From assembly GCA_026414305.1 (NCBI GenBank), contig JAOAJH010000007.1:1-37594 (forward strand): a stretch of 37,594 bases of DNA, read 5' to 3'. Positions 9,601-16,651 of the stretch are shown here, one piece after another. The position numbers and the translations under genes were made by a program. Under the pieces are notes generated by a model. The model saw nothing but the letters and a program-made list of their open reading frames with translations. It was not told where the DNA came from and ran no database searches. The DNA is from Candidatus Aenigmatarchaeota archaeon (lineage in GTDB: Archaea; Aenigmatarchaeota; Aenigmatarchaeia; CG10238-14). The number at the start of each line of letters is the position of its first letter. Within the stretch, counting starts at the first letter, position 1.

Positions 9601-10302
9601 AAATACATGAATCCAGGCGAAATAACTGTTTTTGTCTTGAATAAATTAAAGCCTGGAGAGTATGACGAGGCTGTTACGAATATAATTGATAGCATTTTCA
9701 GCCAGTCATGGGAAGAGTCCACACAACCTAAATTGATAATAGTTTTTGACGAAGTTCACAGGCTCCTTGAAAAATATGGCGGCAAAGGTGGCTATGTAGC
9801 TTTGGAAAGGGCGTGCAGAGAATTCAGAAAGTGGGGCATCGGCTTAATAATGGCTTCTCAAGTTTTGTCAGACTTCAAAGAAGCAATAAAAGGTAATGTA
9901 TTGACAGAAATACAAATGCACACAAAAAGCTTGAATGATCTGCAAAGAATTGAAAAGAAATATGGATTGGAATATGCTAGAAGAGTTGCAAAGGAAGAGG
10001 TAGGCATAGGAATGATACAAAACCCAAAGTACAACAAAGGTATGCCTTGGTTTATTTCGTTCAGACCGCCATTGCACATGCCGCACAAGATAACAGACCA
10101 AGAAATGCAAATGTATAAAGAATATAATTCTAGAATTGAAAAATTAGAACAGGAGATAGAGAGATTGGCAAGCACAGGAAAGGATGTGTTTGATTTGAGA
10201 ATAGAGTTGAAGCTTGCAAAAGACAAGCTAAAGAAAGGAATGTTCAGAGTCGCAGAAATATACATAGAATCTTTGAACAAAAAATTGGGGTTGAGTAAAT
10301 GA
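3688..10302 (+). CDS. Giant type I membrane protein: propeller/Ig ectodomain fused to a HerA/FtsK-like ATPase
   Basis: The protein has 2204 residues. Residues 1-22 are a signal peptide. Residues about 90-390 hold seven repeats of the type xVxIGxLxxxxGxEIVxGxxD, resembling FG-GAP/PQQ-like beta-propeller blades. A long stretch of Ig-like, sequon-rich domains follows to about 1530. Two Cys-rich knots start CGNGIC near 1534 and 1580, and a NEW3-like domain lies at about 1607-1705. One membrane helix spans about 1819-1839 with a basic inner side. The cytoplasmic part has Walker A GSTGAGKS (1892-1899), Walker B LIIVFDE near 2016-2022 and a MASQ motif near 2054, as in HerA/VirB4/FtsK-type (DUF87) pumps. 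A helical tail ends the protein. The N-terminal HAS barrel of HerA is not visible. The next gene overlaps the stop (ATGA) and encodes a coiled coil. It is probably an ATP-driven surface or translocation machine, but its substrate is unknown. Confidence 0.85.
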   Translation: MKNRSIYLLLLLFILFISIASSIQQQSYILDLENTVFNFSTYVFNDSSISVELTFNDSDHRVAWINIPKNSSIIDSRIYFQGLMKPLAATTKEQIIDLKVANINSNIDWDEIVIGTTGSPHNIRLLNASGYQIWNYSIDTDVSSVSFGNLHSNAGKEIVAGSGSLLFLFNSMGSQLQNKTMSTINDIEIGDVVPGGFDEIAIAAADNRVYLLSNDLSELWNYSSSIQFKGVGIGELDSISGKEVIASSGSILFLLSSNGNLISTKDLGFLINDVDAYNIDNFGYDEIAAVTDNGTLYVLDNSLNVLWSYSIGSKIDSVKIGEVTTEYSGNEIVIGSYDDNVYVISSTGGLVWKYKTENDVKGVGIGNLTSDPGNEVVAGTQIPASHTLHILNFEYFPTDVTLDIGNDGDVDWFYPNKFRTSANITNNTEIQNFLNICTPDISGYCQLGLNFSSSFPGVLKIESINLTYVYNATNLLQVSTVSEWSRTNNVRANESVGNQVKRINFGKPTQDIQFKYIKVSPSATLCDFNGTRYNTIVLGGVKVCDISSSPKTIFSSQNSSSDAIWDNTMSSYVPIFYNETNGVAYGGFWRKNMTVWNSTSQVFTNIILNTTLDESYITGNSKLRVEWFNNGTLYDITPVQSQTNCLTNPTYSEIILGDYTFFVCKQDTNSNGKIDFFIWKQPDTNRTHTFYEVSGSANNPPQINSVQISANNFWGRNFSITVNVSDNEGNNISVIPCLNFTKTFNLTQVNLSQLTWQCFDEKNSTSETTIGEEITFTLSSNSTWVGNNILTFMLRDFDGETVYHDYEYYGLYFGPNVTRHTTNILPVQQPSEVNRSQSTILSVYANDTSDNLPSPNARCVFWVSLNNTSWDSGYVTTSNSSGYCSYLFTPNSSYTPGLRWWKAGVLNDQIYNDSTSSNFSISVYGKMSINFTQETYNFNITRNRPNILRARIYDEYGQTINQTGQQCVFSINQTQIGTNVTSSGFCLINFQPSCSYDLGLYILNASVSSSTNPYYHLNQSEHAAQSYLKENINSSIISPLSTQIFHKGQQMNVSSYIIDSCGVPQHSYTSTWIFNCSSIYPPNPYNTTIGTNISSVVQCNPGILYLSNRISGDLYNQQTSSISLDVYGWSKVKMIQPTNGTYNRTETNRIINITCEVTDSNNTAIKLDPYNVDILYRYEGGDFVRLTNMNTVSPTGTVNYIWNISSNQTVPEGLYTIMCNITDQNLDMNRKYNASQKEDYTDIVIIEKDTTPPKIVSLRINSTLKGGNTSIQANITDWYGVSRVWMDVYYPNQTFNRFYLINQTADTKQTIWYYNFSNMQLLGDYDIYVYANDTSNYTSSNHTWFEVYETIQLYAETNYPLRYTMYRPGTRFIIHNYTNPAGQQNLTLHQRNYDFVAQIQDDAAQMHEIIFNDLNSTLTSKQQFGSVTNITNPLNISTIPLIILNPPVPWRHEIAGVYISSSFAYSNLTVSFDYSKKIGEIDYAPALVIYKCSNWTGQCNSEWQQLNTTINTTSYRAYTIQNSTSAYYLFEAEICGNGICGTGESCVNCISDCGECSTGGSTGQAAGAPSSGSGSSGYREVCGNGICDPNENAFSCPQDCSSFFSVKTNLTQDYVNPGSRKTYSLWLSNMMSQSIQAEIIINGPVSNILSLNQKSVLVESLKEVEIPIQLSVPENIQVGTYTGEIIVSSGRRERLPVTIFVTKDTSELQMSLKTLTKTLKPNETLVFELNFFSLTQKKEMNTEIVYTIQKMKGNEIIYQEIENAFVSTPHHIIKYIHLPENITSGKYYVMVNATYDGGKLSSVDSFDVSSPFLTASTVRYILIATAFVLLSIIGFIVIRKYSEWKKSKLRYIFPVNFNLLPKGDLSLGKIAETNIKATFASGDITTHIIVAGSTGAGKSVSASIFAEELLEKKIPVVVFDPTAQWTGFVKPCKDENVLKYYKNHGLTVDNTKSYPGNIYEMTDPKAKIDFKKYMNPGEITVFVLNKLKPGEYDEAVTNIIDSIFSQSWEESTQPKLIIVFDEVHRLLEKYGGKGGYVALERACREFRKWGIGLIMASQVLSDFKEAIKGNVLTEIQMHTKSLNDLQRIEKKYGLEYARRVAKEEVGIGMIQNPKYNKGMPWFISFRPPLHMPHKITDQEMQMYKEYNSRIEKLEQEIERLASTGKDVFDLRIELKLAKDKLKKGMFRVAEIYIESLNKKLGLSK

Positions 10303-11513
10303 TTCTACCTAAAAAAGATGATAAAAAAGAGGCTTTGAAAGCAAAGTTTGGCGTTACAAAAGACATACCAAAACAACAAGTTCAAGAAGAAGTTGTCAAA
10401 CAAGAGAAAACAAATGTACAGGAAGCCGATGTAAATCCATTAAGCTTGCTGCTTAGAATTGAAAAACTCGAGGGGAAATTTTCTGCTTTTGAAGACATAA
10501 AAGATGACATAAATGAGAGAATATCAAGAATTTCAGAGGAAATAGGCGAGTTGCGATCATCATTTCTTGAGCTTGACAAAAATTTCACTTCATTGGAAGC
10601 CAGAGTCGAAAAGTTTCTTGACGCAGTAAGCCAGATACAACCAGAAAAGTTTTACAAAGACTTGCAAAAAAAGGAAGCAGACATAATGAAATTGCAGGCA
10701 GAGACAGAATCAATAAGGATTGTTTTGACTTCATTGAAAAAGGAAAATGAAAAATTGAATTCTGTTTTGGAGAAAATAAAAAACATTGAAAATCTTGTTG
10801 TGATGTACAAAAAATTGAGCGAAAAAATACAGCTGATAGATGACACCAAAGTTTATGTTGATAGGCTAGCTGGAAAATCAGAGACAATATTTTCTGAAAT
10901 GGAAAGCAAAATGAAGGATGTTGAAGACATGAAAGCAAAAGTTGCGAAACTTGATGATTTGACAGTTGACATAGTCAAAATGCTTGATGGTGTGAGCATA
11001 AAAATACCAAAGTTTATTGAAAAGGAGAATGTTGAAAAACTGATAGATGAGATGACAAAAAGAAGCATTGAAAATGTCAATAAAAACTACTTGAATGAAA
11101 TAAAGGCTATAGCAGAATCTACAAAAAATCAAGCCAAAAAAGAAATAGAAGATGAGAAGGTCAAATTAAAATCAACTTTGAGCGAGCTGACATCATTGTT
11201 AGATTCAGTTAAAAAGGAAATTTCTTCAAAATCAGCTACAGTTATTGATCAAAAGGTTGATTTATACTTTAAATTTTTACAAGCTGTTTCAAGTTTTAAT
11301 ACGCTTTCAACAAAAGAAGAAATTTCATCAAACATGGAGCTTGTGAGATCTTTAAGAAATAGATTGATTCAAATAAATGCATGGACAAATGACGCTGAAA
11401 ATTATTTGTTGCGAAGCTTGTATTATATTAGCTTTGTTTGGGAGCAATATGGCAACCAAGAAATAAAACAAATGATAGATCAAGAAATATTTTCATTAAC
11501 AAGGAGACCCTGA
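10299..11513 (+). CDS. Cytoplasmic coiled-coil protein coupled to the giant ATPase
   Basis: This 404-residue protein has no signal peptide or membrane segment. After a charged N-terminus (about 1-45) it is mostly heptad-rich helix to about residue 330, with a Lys/Glu-rich composition. It ends in a compact helical domain (about 330-404) with aromatic residues (YISFVWEQYG). The ATG overlaps the stop of the ATPase gene by 4 bp, which implies translational coupling and probably a physical complex with its cytoplasmic domain. The coiled coil loosely recalls archaellum accessory proteins of the FlaC/D/E type, but I see no diagnostic motif, so I do not assign that. Its 3' end overlaps the convergent 802-residue gene by 18 bp. 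Confidence 0.8.
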   Translation: MILPKKDDKKEALKAKFGVTKDIPKQQVQEEVVKQEKTNVQEADVNPLSLLLRIEKLEGKFSAFEDIKDDINERISRISEEIGELRSSFLELDKNFTSLEARVEKFLDAVSQIQPEKFYKDLQKKEADIMKLQAETESIRIVLTSLKKENEKLNSVLEKIKNIENLVVMYKKLSEKIQLIDDTKVYVDRLAGKSETIFSEMESKMKDVEDMKAKVAKLDDLTVDIVKMLDGVSIKIPKFIEKENVEKLIDEMTKRSIENVNKNYLNEIKAIAESTKNQAKKEIEDEKVKLKSTLSELTSLLDSVKKEISSKSATVIDQKVDLYFKFLQAVSSFNTLSTKEEISSNMELVRSLRNRLIQINAWTNDAENYLLRSLYYISFVWEQYGNQEIKQMIDQEIFSLTRRP

Positions 11514-13904
11514 TTCCACATTTCTAACTGAAAATGTTGTGTTGTATATTCCAGACGGCTTGTCTCTTTCAACATAAAGCCAAAATCTGAAATAATGATA
11601 CTCTCCAGGCATTACGTTCTCAGCTATTTTAACATAGCTTGTGCTCAAGTTTCTGTCTGAACTAAATGATGGATATGTTGCATTGTTAAACGTAGAGTTG
11701 GTGAAAGCCACGTTTGATGCTGATATTGTCATTGTTGTACAAGGTCCATTGTAGCATGTCAAATCTGCGTTAGCCTTTAAGCAAAAGTCTTGATTTACAT
11801 TGCCGCTGTTGTAAATCCAATACATTGTTTTATTGTCTCCATGTGAAGGTGTTTTATTATAGTTCCAAGTTGCATTGTTCCATTTTTCTATTTCTACCGG
11901 CAGTTGAGTGTTGTTTAAAGAACCATTAACGCTTGTGAAAAATATACCTTGAGATAATTTTTCTGACAATGACACAGAAATTATTTTTGGGAATAGTATT
12001 ATTTCAACAATTTTACTTTGGTTGATGTATTCTATAGTTGAGTTGAACATATTTTCTTTACTTGCTGAAAAATTATACGGGCTAGCACAACTTAAATTGG
12101 ATTGCGAGGATGGGCAAGAATAGACATAGCTGCCGTTAGCAAAGAATTCTGGCAGTAGCTGCGTTTCAATGTAGCCGTTGCTGCCTGTGTAGCTTGAATG
12201 GATCAAGCTGTTTGTGTAGTTTGTGATGTTGACTTGAGCAGCGTTTATAGGATCAGTGAAGTTTCTGACATAAACATCAACATAATAAGAAACATTTATC
12301 CATGCATTTAAAGCTGTAGATTCCCAAGAAACTTTTGACTTGTTAAAGCTTGTGTTGATTATTTGCATGGAGCTGTTTTCTCTGAATCTTATGTGATCTG
12401 CTGTTGTGTTTATTGTGTTGTTAATCAATGTCAAATTGAAGCTGCTTTCATAAACATAAAATCCATAAGATCCGCTGTTAAAGGAAATGGCAGAATTGTT
12501 GACAAACTGATTTTTTGAAGCAGCCCTTAGCATGTTAACATAACTCCACCATCCATTTGCCCTCAAGTAGTTGCTTTTAACCAAATTGTTCTCGCTGGAA
12601 TAAAGGTATACGCCATAAGCATAATCACCCGAAGTGGAGATATGATTCAAATTAATTGTGTTGTTAGTGCTTTGATACATGAAAATGCCGCTAGCAGAAT
12701 CTGCATTTGTTGTTATGTTGTTCGATTCTATTGTGTTGTTTGCGCTTGTATGAGTTATTATTCCATATGAAGTTCCAATAATTGTTATGTTGGAATTTTT
12801 TATTGTGTTGTTTTTGCTGGAGTCCATGGCAACGCCATAAGAGTTTGTTCCTCTTGTGGTTATGTTGACGGATTGCGCAGTTGAAAAGTTTGAATAGTAA
12901 AAGTAGATTCCATAAGAATAATCATAGCTGCCTCCAGACATTCTACAGTTCTTCACAGTGACATTATTTTTTTGTTCAACATAAACACCATAACCGCTTG
13001 CTGACTGCGCATAATTTATTCTTTTCCAATTGCAGTCCAATTCAACATTATTTGCTGTTATGTTAAAGCAAGTTCCAATGGCAGAAACATCATTGTCAAG
13101 CCTATAATAGCCGCTTGATGTTATGTTTTGACAACCAGACAAAATACCTATTTGTATGTTATTTGTGCCTGTCACAAACCAATTTCCACAAGTATCATTG
13201 GCATAAATTCTCCATGAAACAACAGTACTAGAAAAGGATGAATTTTGCCAAGTAAAATTACTCCAACCAGAATTGGCTCTTATGGTTAGGGGAGATCCGT
13301 ATATGCTTTTGTTTTGCCATACACCAGTTTCATTTGTTTCCAATATCGCATGAGAAATATTTCCATTGTCTTGCCAAAAAGCGTAAATTTTAACTGCTTG
13401 GCCAACATTGATGCTGCTGACATTTTGCCCTATGTTTGAAGCAATAGGCAGCACATCATCTATTTTACAGCATAATTGATTTGCATAGAAGCCAGGTTCA
13501 CCAATATGGGAGTTTGTGCTTGAATTCATAGAAACCAACGCATACTCACCGCTCAAGCAGCTGCTTCTTAGAGTGCATATCCACGGGCAATCAACACAAA
13601 CCCTGTAATTATAATTCCCTTCAGTGAAAACTTCTGCATGCGAATTGGTATAATTAAACATGGAAATAGTACCATTCTGGCCCAAGCTACAAGATGATTT
13701 TATTTCGACATTGGTTAGATAAGGGTCAGAACAGCATGTCAGGTTTCCATAAGCAGTGCAGTTTCCAACATGAGTATTATTAGCCTGAAATCTTGAAAAA
13801 AGGCAAAATTCTCCTGGATTGCATGAATTCTGTCTTATAGTGCACTGTATAGCCAGAACTGACGGCAATAATACAATCAAAAATGCAATCCAAGCGGTTT
13901 TCAT
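11496..13904 (-). CDS. Secreted beta-helix protein with Cys-rich N-terminus and four-Cys C-terminal module
   Basis: A signal peptide (1-18) leads into a Cys-rich region (19-145) with three related motifs: NNTHVGNCTAYGNLTCC, TNSHAEV...CVDC and TNSHIGE...CC. An Ig-like domain follows (about 150-255). Residues about 260-520 are a right-handed parallel beta-helix of the NosD/pectate-lyase type, with repeated NNTIxxNxI turns. After an Ig-like linker, residues 648-802 carry the same module as the 198-residue protein at 1001-1597. It includes a C-x8-C-x4-C cluster and ends in cysteine (VESGSPC). No membrane anchor is visible. Beta-helices of this kind often bind or cleave polysaccharide, but no catalytic residues can be assigned here. 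A TATA-like AAAAATAAATTT about 26 bp upstream suggests a leaderless mRNA. Confidence 0.8.
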   Translation of the reverse strand: MKTAWIAFLIVLLPSVLAIQCTIRQNSCNPGEFCLFSRFQANNTHVGNCTAYGNLTCCSDPYLTNVEIKSSCSLGQNGTISMFNYTNSHAEVFTEGNYNYRVCVDCPWICTLRSSCLSGEYALVSMNSSTNSHIGEPGFYANQLCCKIDDVLPIASNIGQNVSSINVGQAVKIYAFWQDNGNISHAILETNETGVWQNKSIYGSPLTIRANSGWSNFTWQNSSFSSTVVSWRIYANDTCGNWFVTGTNNIQIGILSGCQNITSSGYYRLDNDVSAIGTCFNITANNVELDCNWKRINYAQSASGYGVYVEQKNNVTVKNCRMSGGSYDYSYGIYFYYSNFSTAQSVNITTRGTNSYGVAMDSSKNNTIKNSNITIIGTSYGIITHTSANNTIESNNITTNADSASGIFMYQSTNNTINLNHISTSGDYAYGVYLYSSENNLVKSNYLRANGWWSYVNMLRAASKNQFVNNSAISFNSGSYGFYVYESSFNLTLINNTINTTADHIRFRENSSMQIINTSFNKSKVSWESTALNAWINVSYYVDVYVRNFTDPINAAQVNITNYTNSLIHSSYTGSNGYIETQLLPEFFANGSYVYSCPSSQSNLSCASPYNFSASKENMFNSTIEYINQSKIVEIILFPKIISVSLSEKLSQGIFFTSVNGSLNNTQLPVEIEKWNNATWNYNKTPSHGDNKTMYWIYNSGNVNQDFCLKANADLTCYNGPCTTMTISASNVAFTNSTFNNATYPSFSSDRNLSTSYVKIAENVMPGEYHYFRFWLYVERDKPSGIYNTTFSVRNVESGSPC

Positions 13905-13934
13905 TGAAATAATTTTGTTATTTGAAAAATAAAT

Positions 13935-15200
13935 TTAATTCAAGCTAGCCAAAAATTCAATATTTGTCCTTGTTTCTGTCTCTGTCTGTTCAAAAACCAC
14001 ATCTTCGCTCTTGTATACTAGCGAGCCAAAAAATTCATTGCCTCTAAGATCACTTGAAATTACATTCACATATCTTGAGCTTACTATCACCAAGCCATTT
14101 TTGTTGTTTTTAGCATTCAAACCCTCAATTATCACATTTTCAGAATTCTTTACCATCAAAGCCACTTCAGCATCAAGAACATTGCAATTAACTATTTTTA
14201 TGTCTTTCGCATCTTTTACAATTATACCAAATTTGGCTGCTTTTATACTATAATGCTTACAATCCATTGTTGTATTAAATCCTGTAATTGTAAAAGCAGT
14301 GTCTTCTGATAACACATCGTTGTCAAGCACTATATCGCCTTGTATGTGTTTTTCCTTTTCAACCGTGAAGTTTGCTTCAAAAACTCTTTCATCAGTTAAA
14401 TAAAGAGAAAACGTGTAAGAGCCAGGTTCAAACAGCTCATTGAAAATATAAAAACCATTTTGGTTTGTTTTTGCAAAATATACTTTTGACAAATTAAGCG
14501 AATCAAATTTCAATGCAACATCTGTTTCTGGATCAGCATAGACTTTGAGCGAAACATTTTCAACATAATTATCCTGTATCTCCACCTTTGCTTCGCTTTC
14601 TTTCTTGATTATTTCGAAATTTTCAGAAACGGTTTTGTTCAAGTAATCTAAAACAACGGTGTATATACCTTCGGAAAGATTCAAGTTGACGACAAAGCTG
14701 CCGTTTTCATTTGTGGATGCATACAATGCAAATATGCTTGAGCCGTCTTTGTTAACACTCAAACTAAAATTTGTATTATCAGATCCGCTTATGTTTATAT
14801 AAAAAGGAATGTTTGAATAATGTTTTTTTTCCAAAAAAACATAAAGCACTTTATCATCTCCTGTCAAGTTGCTTTCATCTAAATTATTTTCAGTTGAATT
14901 GCTTACATAAAAAGATCGATTTACATCCATTTCTATTACTCTTATATAGGTTGAATTTATGATGTCTGTCAAGTTGTAAAAAACCAAGTAATAATTCCCA
15001 GGAGATATATTAAATGAATAATAATCGGTTAAATTTGAAAATATGATGCTGTTGTTTTCGTCATATATGTCTAAAACAAGACCACTAAAGTTTATCGACT
15101 GGTTTTGAACGTATAAAGTCAAATTATAGTCTTGAGACATGTTTTGGGATATAGCAATGCCTAAAATAGCAAATAGCATCAAAAAGACGGCCTTTTTCAT
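13935..15200 (-). CDS. Secreted protein with Ig-like repeats and C-terminal beta-helix
   Basis: A signal peptide covers residues 1-18. Three beta-sandwich-like domains follow (about 25-125, 125-205 and 205-285), with phrases typical of carboxypeptidase-regulatory-like folds such as NENGSFVVNLNLSEGIYTV and NQNGFYIFNELFEPGSYTF. Residues about 285-405 are a short parallel beta-helix with DIKIVNCNV, NVIIEGLNAKNN and YVNVISSDLRGN coils. No membrane anchor or catalytic motif is visible. The gene lies upstream of, and on the same strand as, the 802-residue beta-helix gene 30 bp away, so the two may work together on the cell surface. A TATA-like stretch near 15214-15230 overlaps the end of the aIF2-beta gene and would give a leaderless transcript. 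Confidence 0.75.
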   Translation of the reverse strand: MKKAVFLMLFAILGIAISQNMSQDYNLTLYVQNQSINFSGLVLDIYDENNSIIFSNLTDYYSFNISPGNYYLVFYNLTDIINSTYIRVIEMDVNRSFYVSNSTENNLDESNLTGDDKVLYVFLEKKHYSNIPFYINISGSDNTNFSLSVNKDGSSIFALYASTNENGSFVVNLNLSEGIYTVVLDYLNKTVSENFEIIKKESEAKVEIQDNYVENVSLKVYADPETDVALKFDSLNLSKVYFAKTNQNGFYIFNELFEPGSYTFSLYLTDERVFEANFTVEKEKHIQGDIVLDNDVLSEDTAFTITGFNTTMDCKHYSIKAAKFGIIVKDAKDIKIVNCNVLDAEVALMVKNSENVIIEGLNAKNNKNGLVIVSSRYVNVISSDLRGNEFFGSLVYKSEDVVFEQTETETRTNIEFLASLN

Positions 15201-15226
15201 ATAAATTAATTGGTTTTATTTTAATT

Positions 15227-15643
15227 TTACTTTATCACCCTTACAGGATTTTTTGCGCCGCATGCCTCACACTTTAAAATGTAGATCCTGTCCTGCTTGA
15301 TTATTTGCGTGTCAGGTTTTTTGCAAATGGGGCAATACAAAAATTCCCTGAAATATGATTCGAGCTTCTTTTCTATCAATCCGCTGTATAATTTTCCCTG
15401 AAACAATGCTCTATTGCCTTCTATATGTGCAGGCGCTGCAAGCTCTTTTGAAAGAAATTTGAGCAAATGATCAGGCTTTCTTCTTATCACATTAGCAATT
15501 TCTACAAAATTTGCTATTATTGTTTGACTGCCTTGAATAGAAACTTCTGGTTTTGGTATTTCAAGTCTATTGTCAGACTTTACCTCTTCTGGTATTTTTT
15601 CCAAACCTTCTTTAAGCATTTCTTCATATTCTTTCATTTTCAC
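15227..15643 (-). CDS. Translation initiation factor aIF2, beta subunit
   Basis: The 138-residue protein has the family's usual size. It contains the central fold (NVIRRKPDHLLKFLSKELAA, then ALFQGKLYSGLIEKKLESY) and a C-terminal zinc ribbon, CPIC...CEAC. The factor is part of heterotrimeric aIF2, which delivers initiator Met-tRNA to the small ribosomal subunit. A GGTG Shine-Dalgarno lies just upstream. The start overlaps the stop of the upstream RPA-like gene by 4 bp, so the two are translationally coupled. Confidence 0.95.
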   Translation of the reverse strand: MKMKEYEEMLKEGLEKIPEEVKSDNRLEIPKPEVSIQGSQTIIANFVEIANVIRRKPDHLLKFLSKELAAPAHIEGNRALFQGKLYSGLIEKKLESYFREFLYCPICKKPDTQIIKQDRIYILKCEACGAKNPVRVIK

Positions 15644-16380
15644 ACCAATTTTATAGTTCCTGGCAAAGGCTCAAAACACAAACCGTCTTCAAGCAGCTCA
15701 TTTATGCTTTCACTTAAAATTTCTATAGGTATGTCAAGCTCTTGAGTCAATTTTGCTAGCTCAACACCTTTACCCTTATCCAACTCCTTTATTTTTTCAA
15801 TTATTAAAGATTTATAATCTTTTTTTGCAGAATTTTCAAACAGTGCAAAGTATTCGATTATGCCGCTTGTTTCATCCTCGTCAAGAGCATACTCTTTTTG
15901 CAGAAAAACCTTTAATTCTTCCAGATCAGCAAAATTGGATTTTTGCGAATTTACAATGTCAAAAATCCTTTTTCTATGCTTTAACTCCTTTAGTATTTCG
16001 AGCTTGTGTAGCAAGAAGGCATTGGGATCTGCTACTTTTCTTACAAAGTTTGGTATGATATATATTTCGTCAGCATATTCTCTCGGCTTGCCGACGACAA
16101 TTACAATATCACCTTCATTTATTTCAGAGAGCATGCCCACATCTTCCTTGAAAACCTTTACCCTTATGGCATCTGTTTCATCATCAATAGTTATTGCGGC
16201 ATAGTTTCCATCCTCGCTTACATATTTGTTTGTAACACTTCCCATGATTTTTGCTTTGGAAATTTTGATTCCCATGTCGGTTACCACATAACTTGGCTCA
16301 AATCCGTCCTTTTTGACAAATCTAGATTTGGTTAAATCAGAAATTCTTGAAACTATTGCTGGCTGCCTTTTTGTTTCCAT
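15640..16380 (-). CDS. RPA-type single-stranded DNA-binding OB-fold protein (COG3390-like)
   Basis: This 246-residue protein begins METKRQPAIVSRISDLT and has an OB fold at about residues 30-125 (KIMGSVTNKYVSEDGNYAAITIDDETDAI and EGDIVIVVGKPREYADEIYI). A helical C-terminal region follows, ending in a winged-helix-like segment. This matches the archaeal RPA-associated family often paired with RPA genes in replication and repair. It is cotranscribed with aIF2-beta. The single OB fold and the lack of an obvious zinc finger favour the COG3390 type over a full-length RPA. Assignment is by motif recognition only. Confidence 0.8.
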   Translation of the reverse strand: METKRQPAIVSRISDLTKSRFVKKDGFEPSYVVTDMGIKISKAKIMGSVTNKYVSEDGNYAAITIDDETDAIRVKVFKEDVGMLSEINEGDIVIVVGKPREYADEIYIIPNFVRKVADPNAFLLHKLEILKELKHRKRIFDIVNSQKSNFADLEELKVFLQKEYALDEDETSGIIEYFALFENSAKKDYKSLIIEKIKELDKGKGVELAKLTQELDIPIEILSESINELLEDGLCFEPLPGTIKLV

Positions 16381-16423
16381 TAACTTATATTAGTCAGAAA
16401 AAGCTTTTATTGTTAATAAAACT

Positions 16424-16456
16424 AAAAAAACAGCCCTTTATTCCAAAAGGCTGTTT
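16424..16456 (-). terminator. Hairpin plus U-run terminator of the 69-residue gene
   Basis: On the minus strand AAACAGCC (16456-16449) pairs with GGCTGTTT (16435-16428), eight base pairs. Three more A-T pairs follow inside after one mismatch, with a short loop. The stem runs directly into seven T (16430-16424). The hairpin starts inside the last codons of the gene ending at 16438. Archaea usually need only a T-run, so the strong stem is notable. Confidence 0.6.
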
Positions 16457-16647
16457 AAAACATCCTCATCTGAAATACCTTGAACTGCTTTGTCAACTTC
16501 ACTTTCGACTGTTCTGTCAATATTTTCGTTTATTATATCTTCATCGACCCTTTGTGCTTGTTCAACAGGTTTGTCTGTAAAATACTTCAAGGCAAAAAAA
16601 GCGGCCAAGATGAAAAACACTATTGCAACGGCTATTGCAACTTTCAT
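16438..16647 (-). CDS. Small single-pass membrane protein
   Basis: The 69-residue product has an N-terminal hydrophobic helix (VAIAVAIVFFILAAFFAL), a short basic stretch and then an acidic, helical tail rich in Asp and Glu. The first helix could be an uncleaved anchor with the acidic part outside. It follows the 287-residue secreted-protein gene by 4 bp and is therefore in the same operon. A terminator-like hairpin overlaps its stop codon. I recognise no family. Confidence 0.65.
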   Translation of the reverse strand: MKVAIAVAIVFFILAAFFALKYFTDKPVEQAQRVDEDIINENIDRTVESEVDKAVQGISDEDVLNSLLE

Positions 16648-16651
16648 CTAT

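Noticed and set aside
9858-10280. Long antisense open frame (140 codons) opposite the ATPase domain
   Set aside because: Its composition mirrors the conserved ATPase and coiled-coil coding frame; there is no start context or recognisable domain.
10299-11513. Assignment of the coiled-coil protein to archaellum FlaC/D/E
   Set aside because: Similarity is limited to generic coiled-coil composition and no archaellum gene is in the window.
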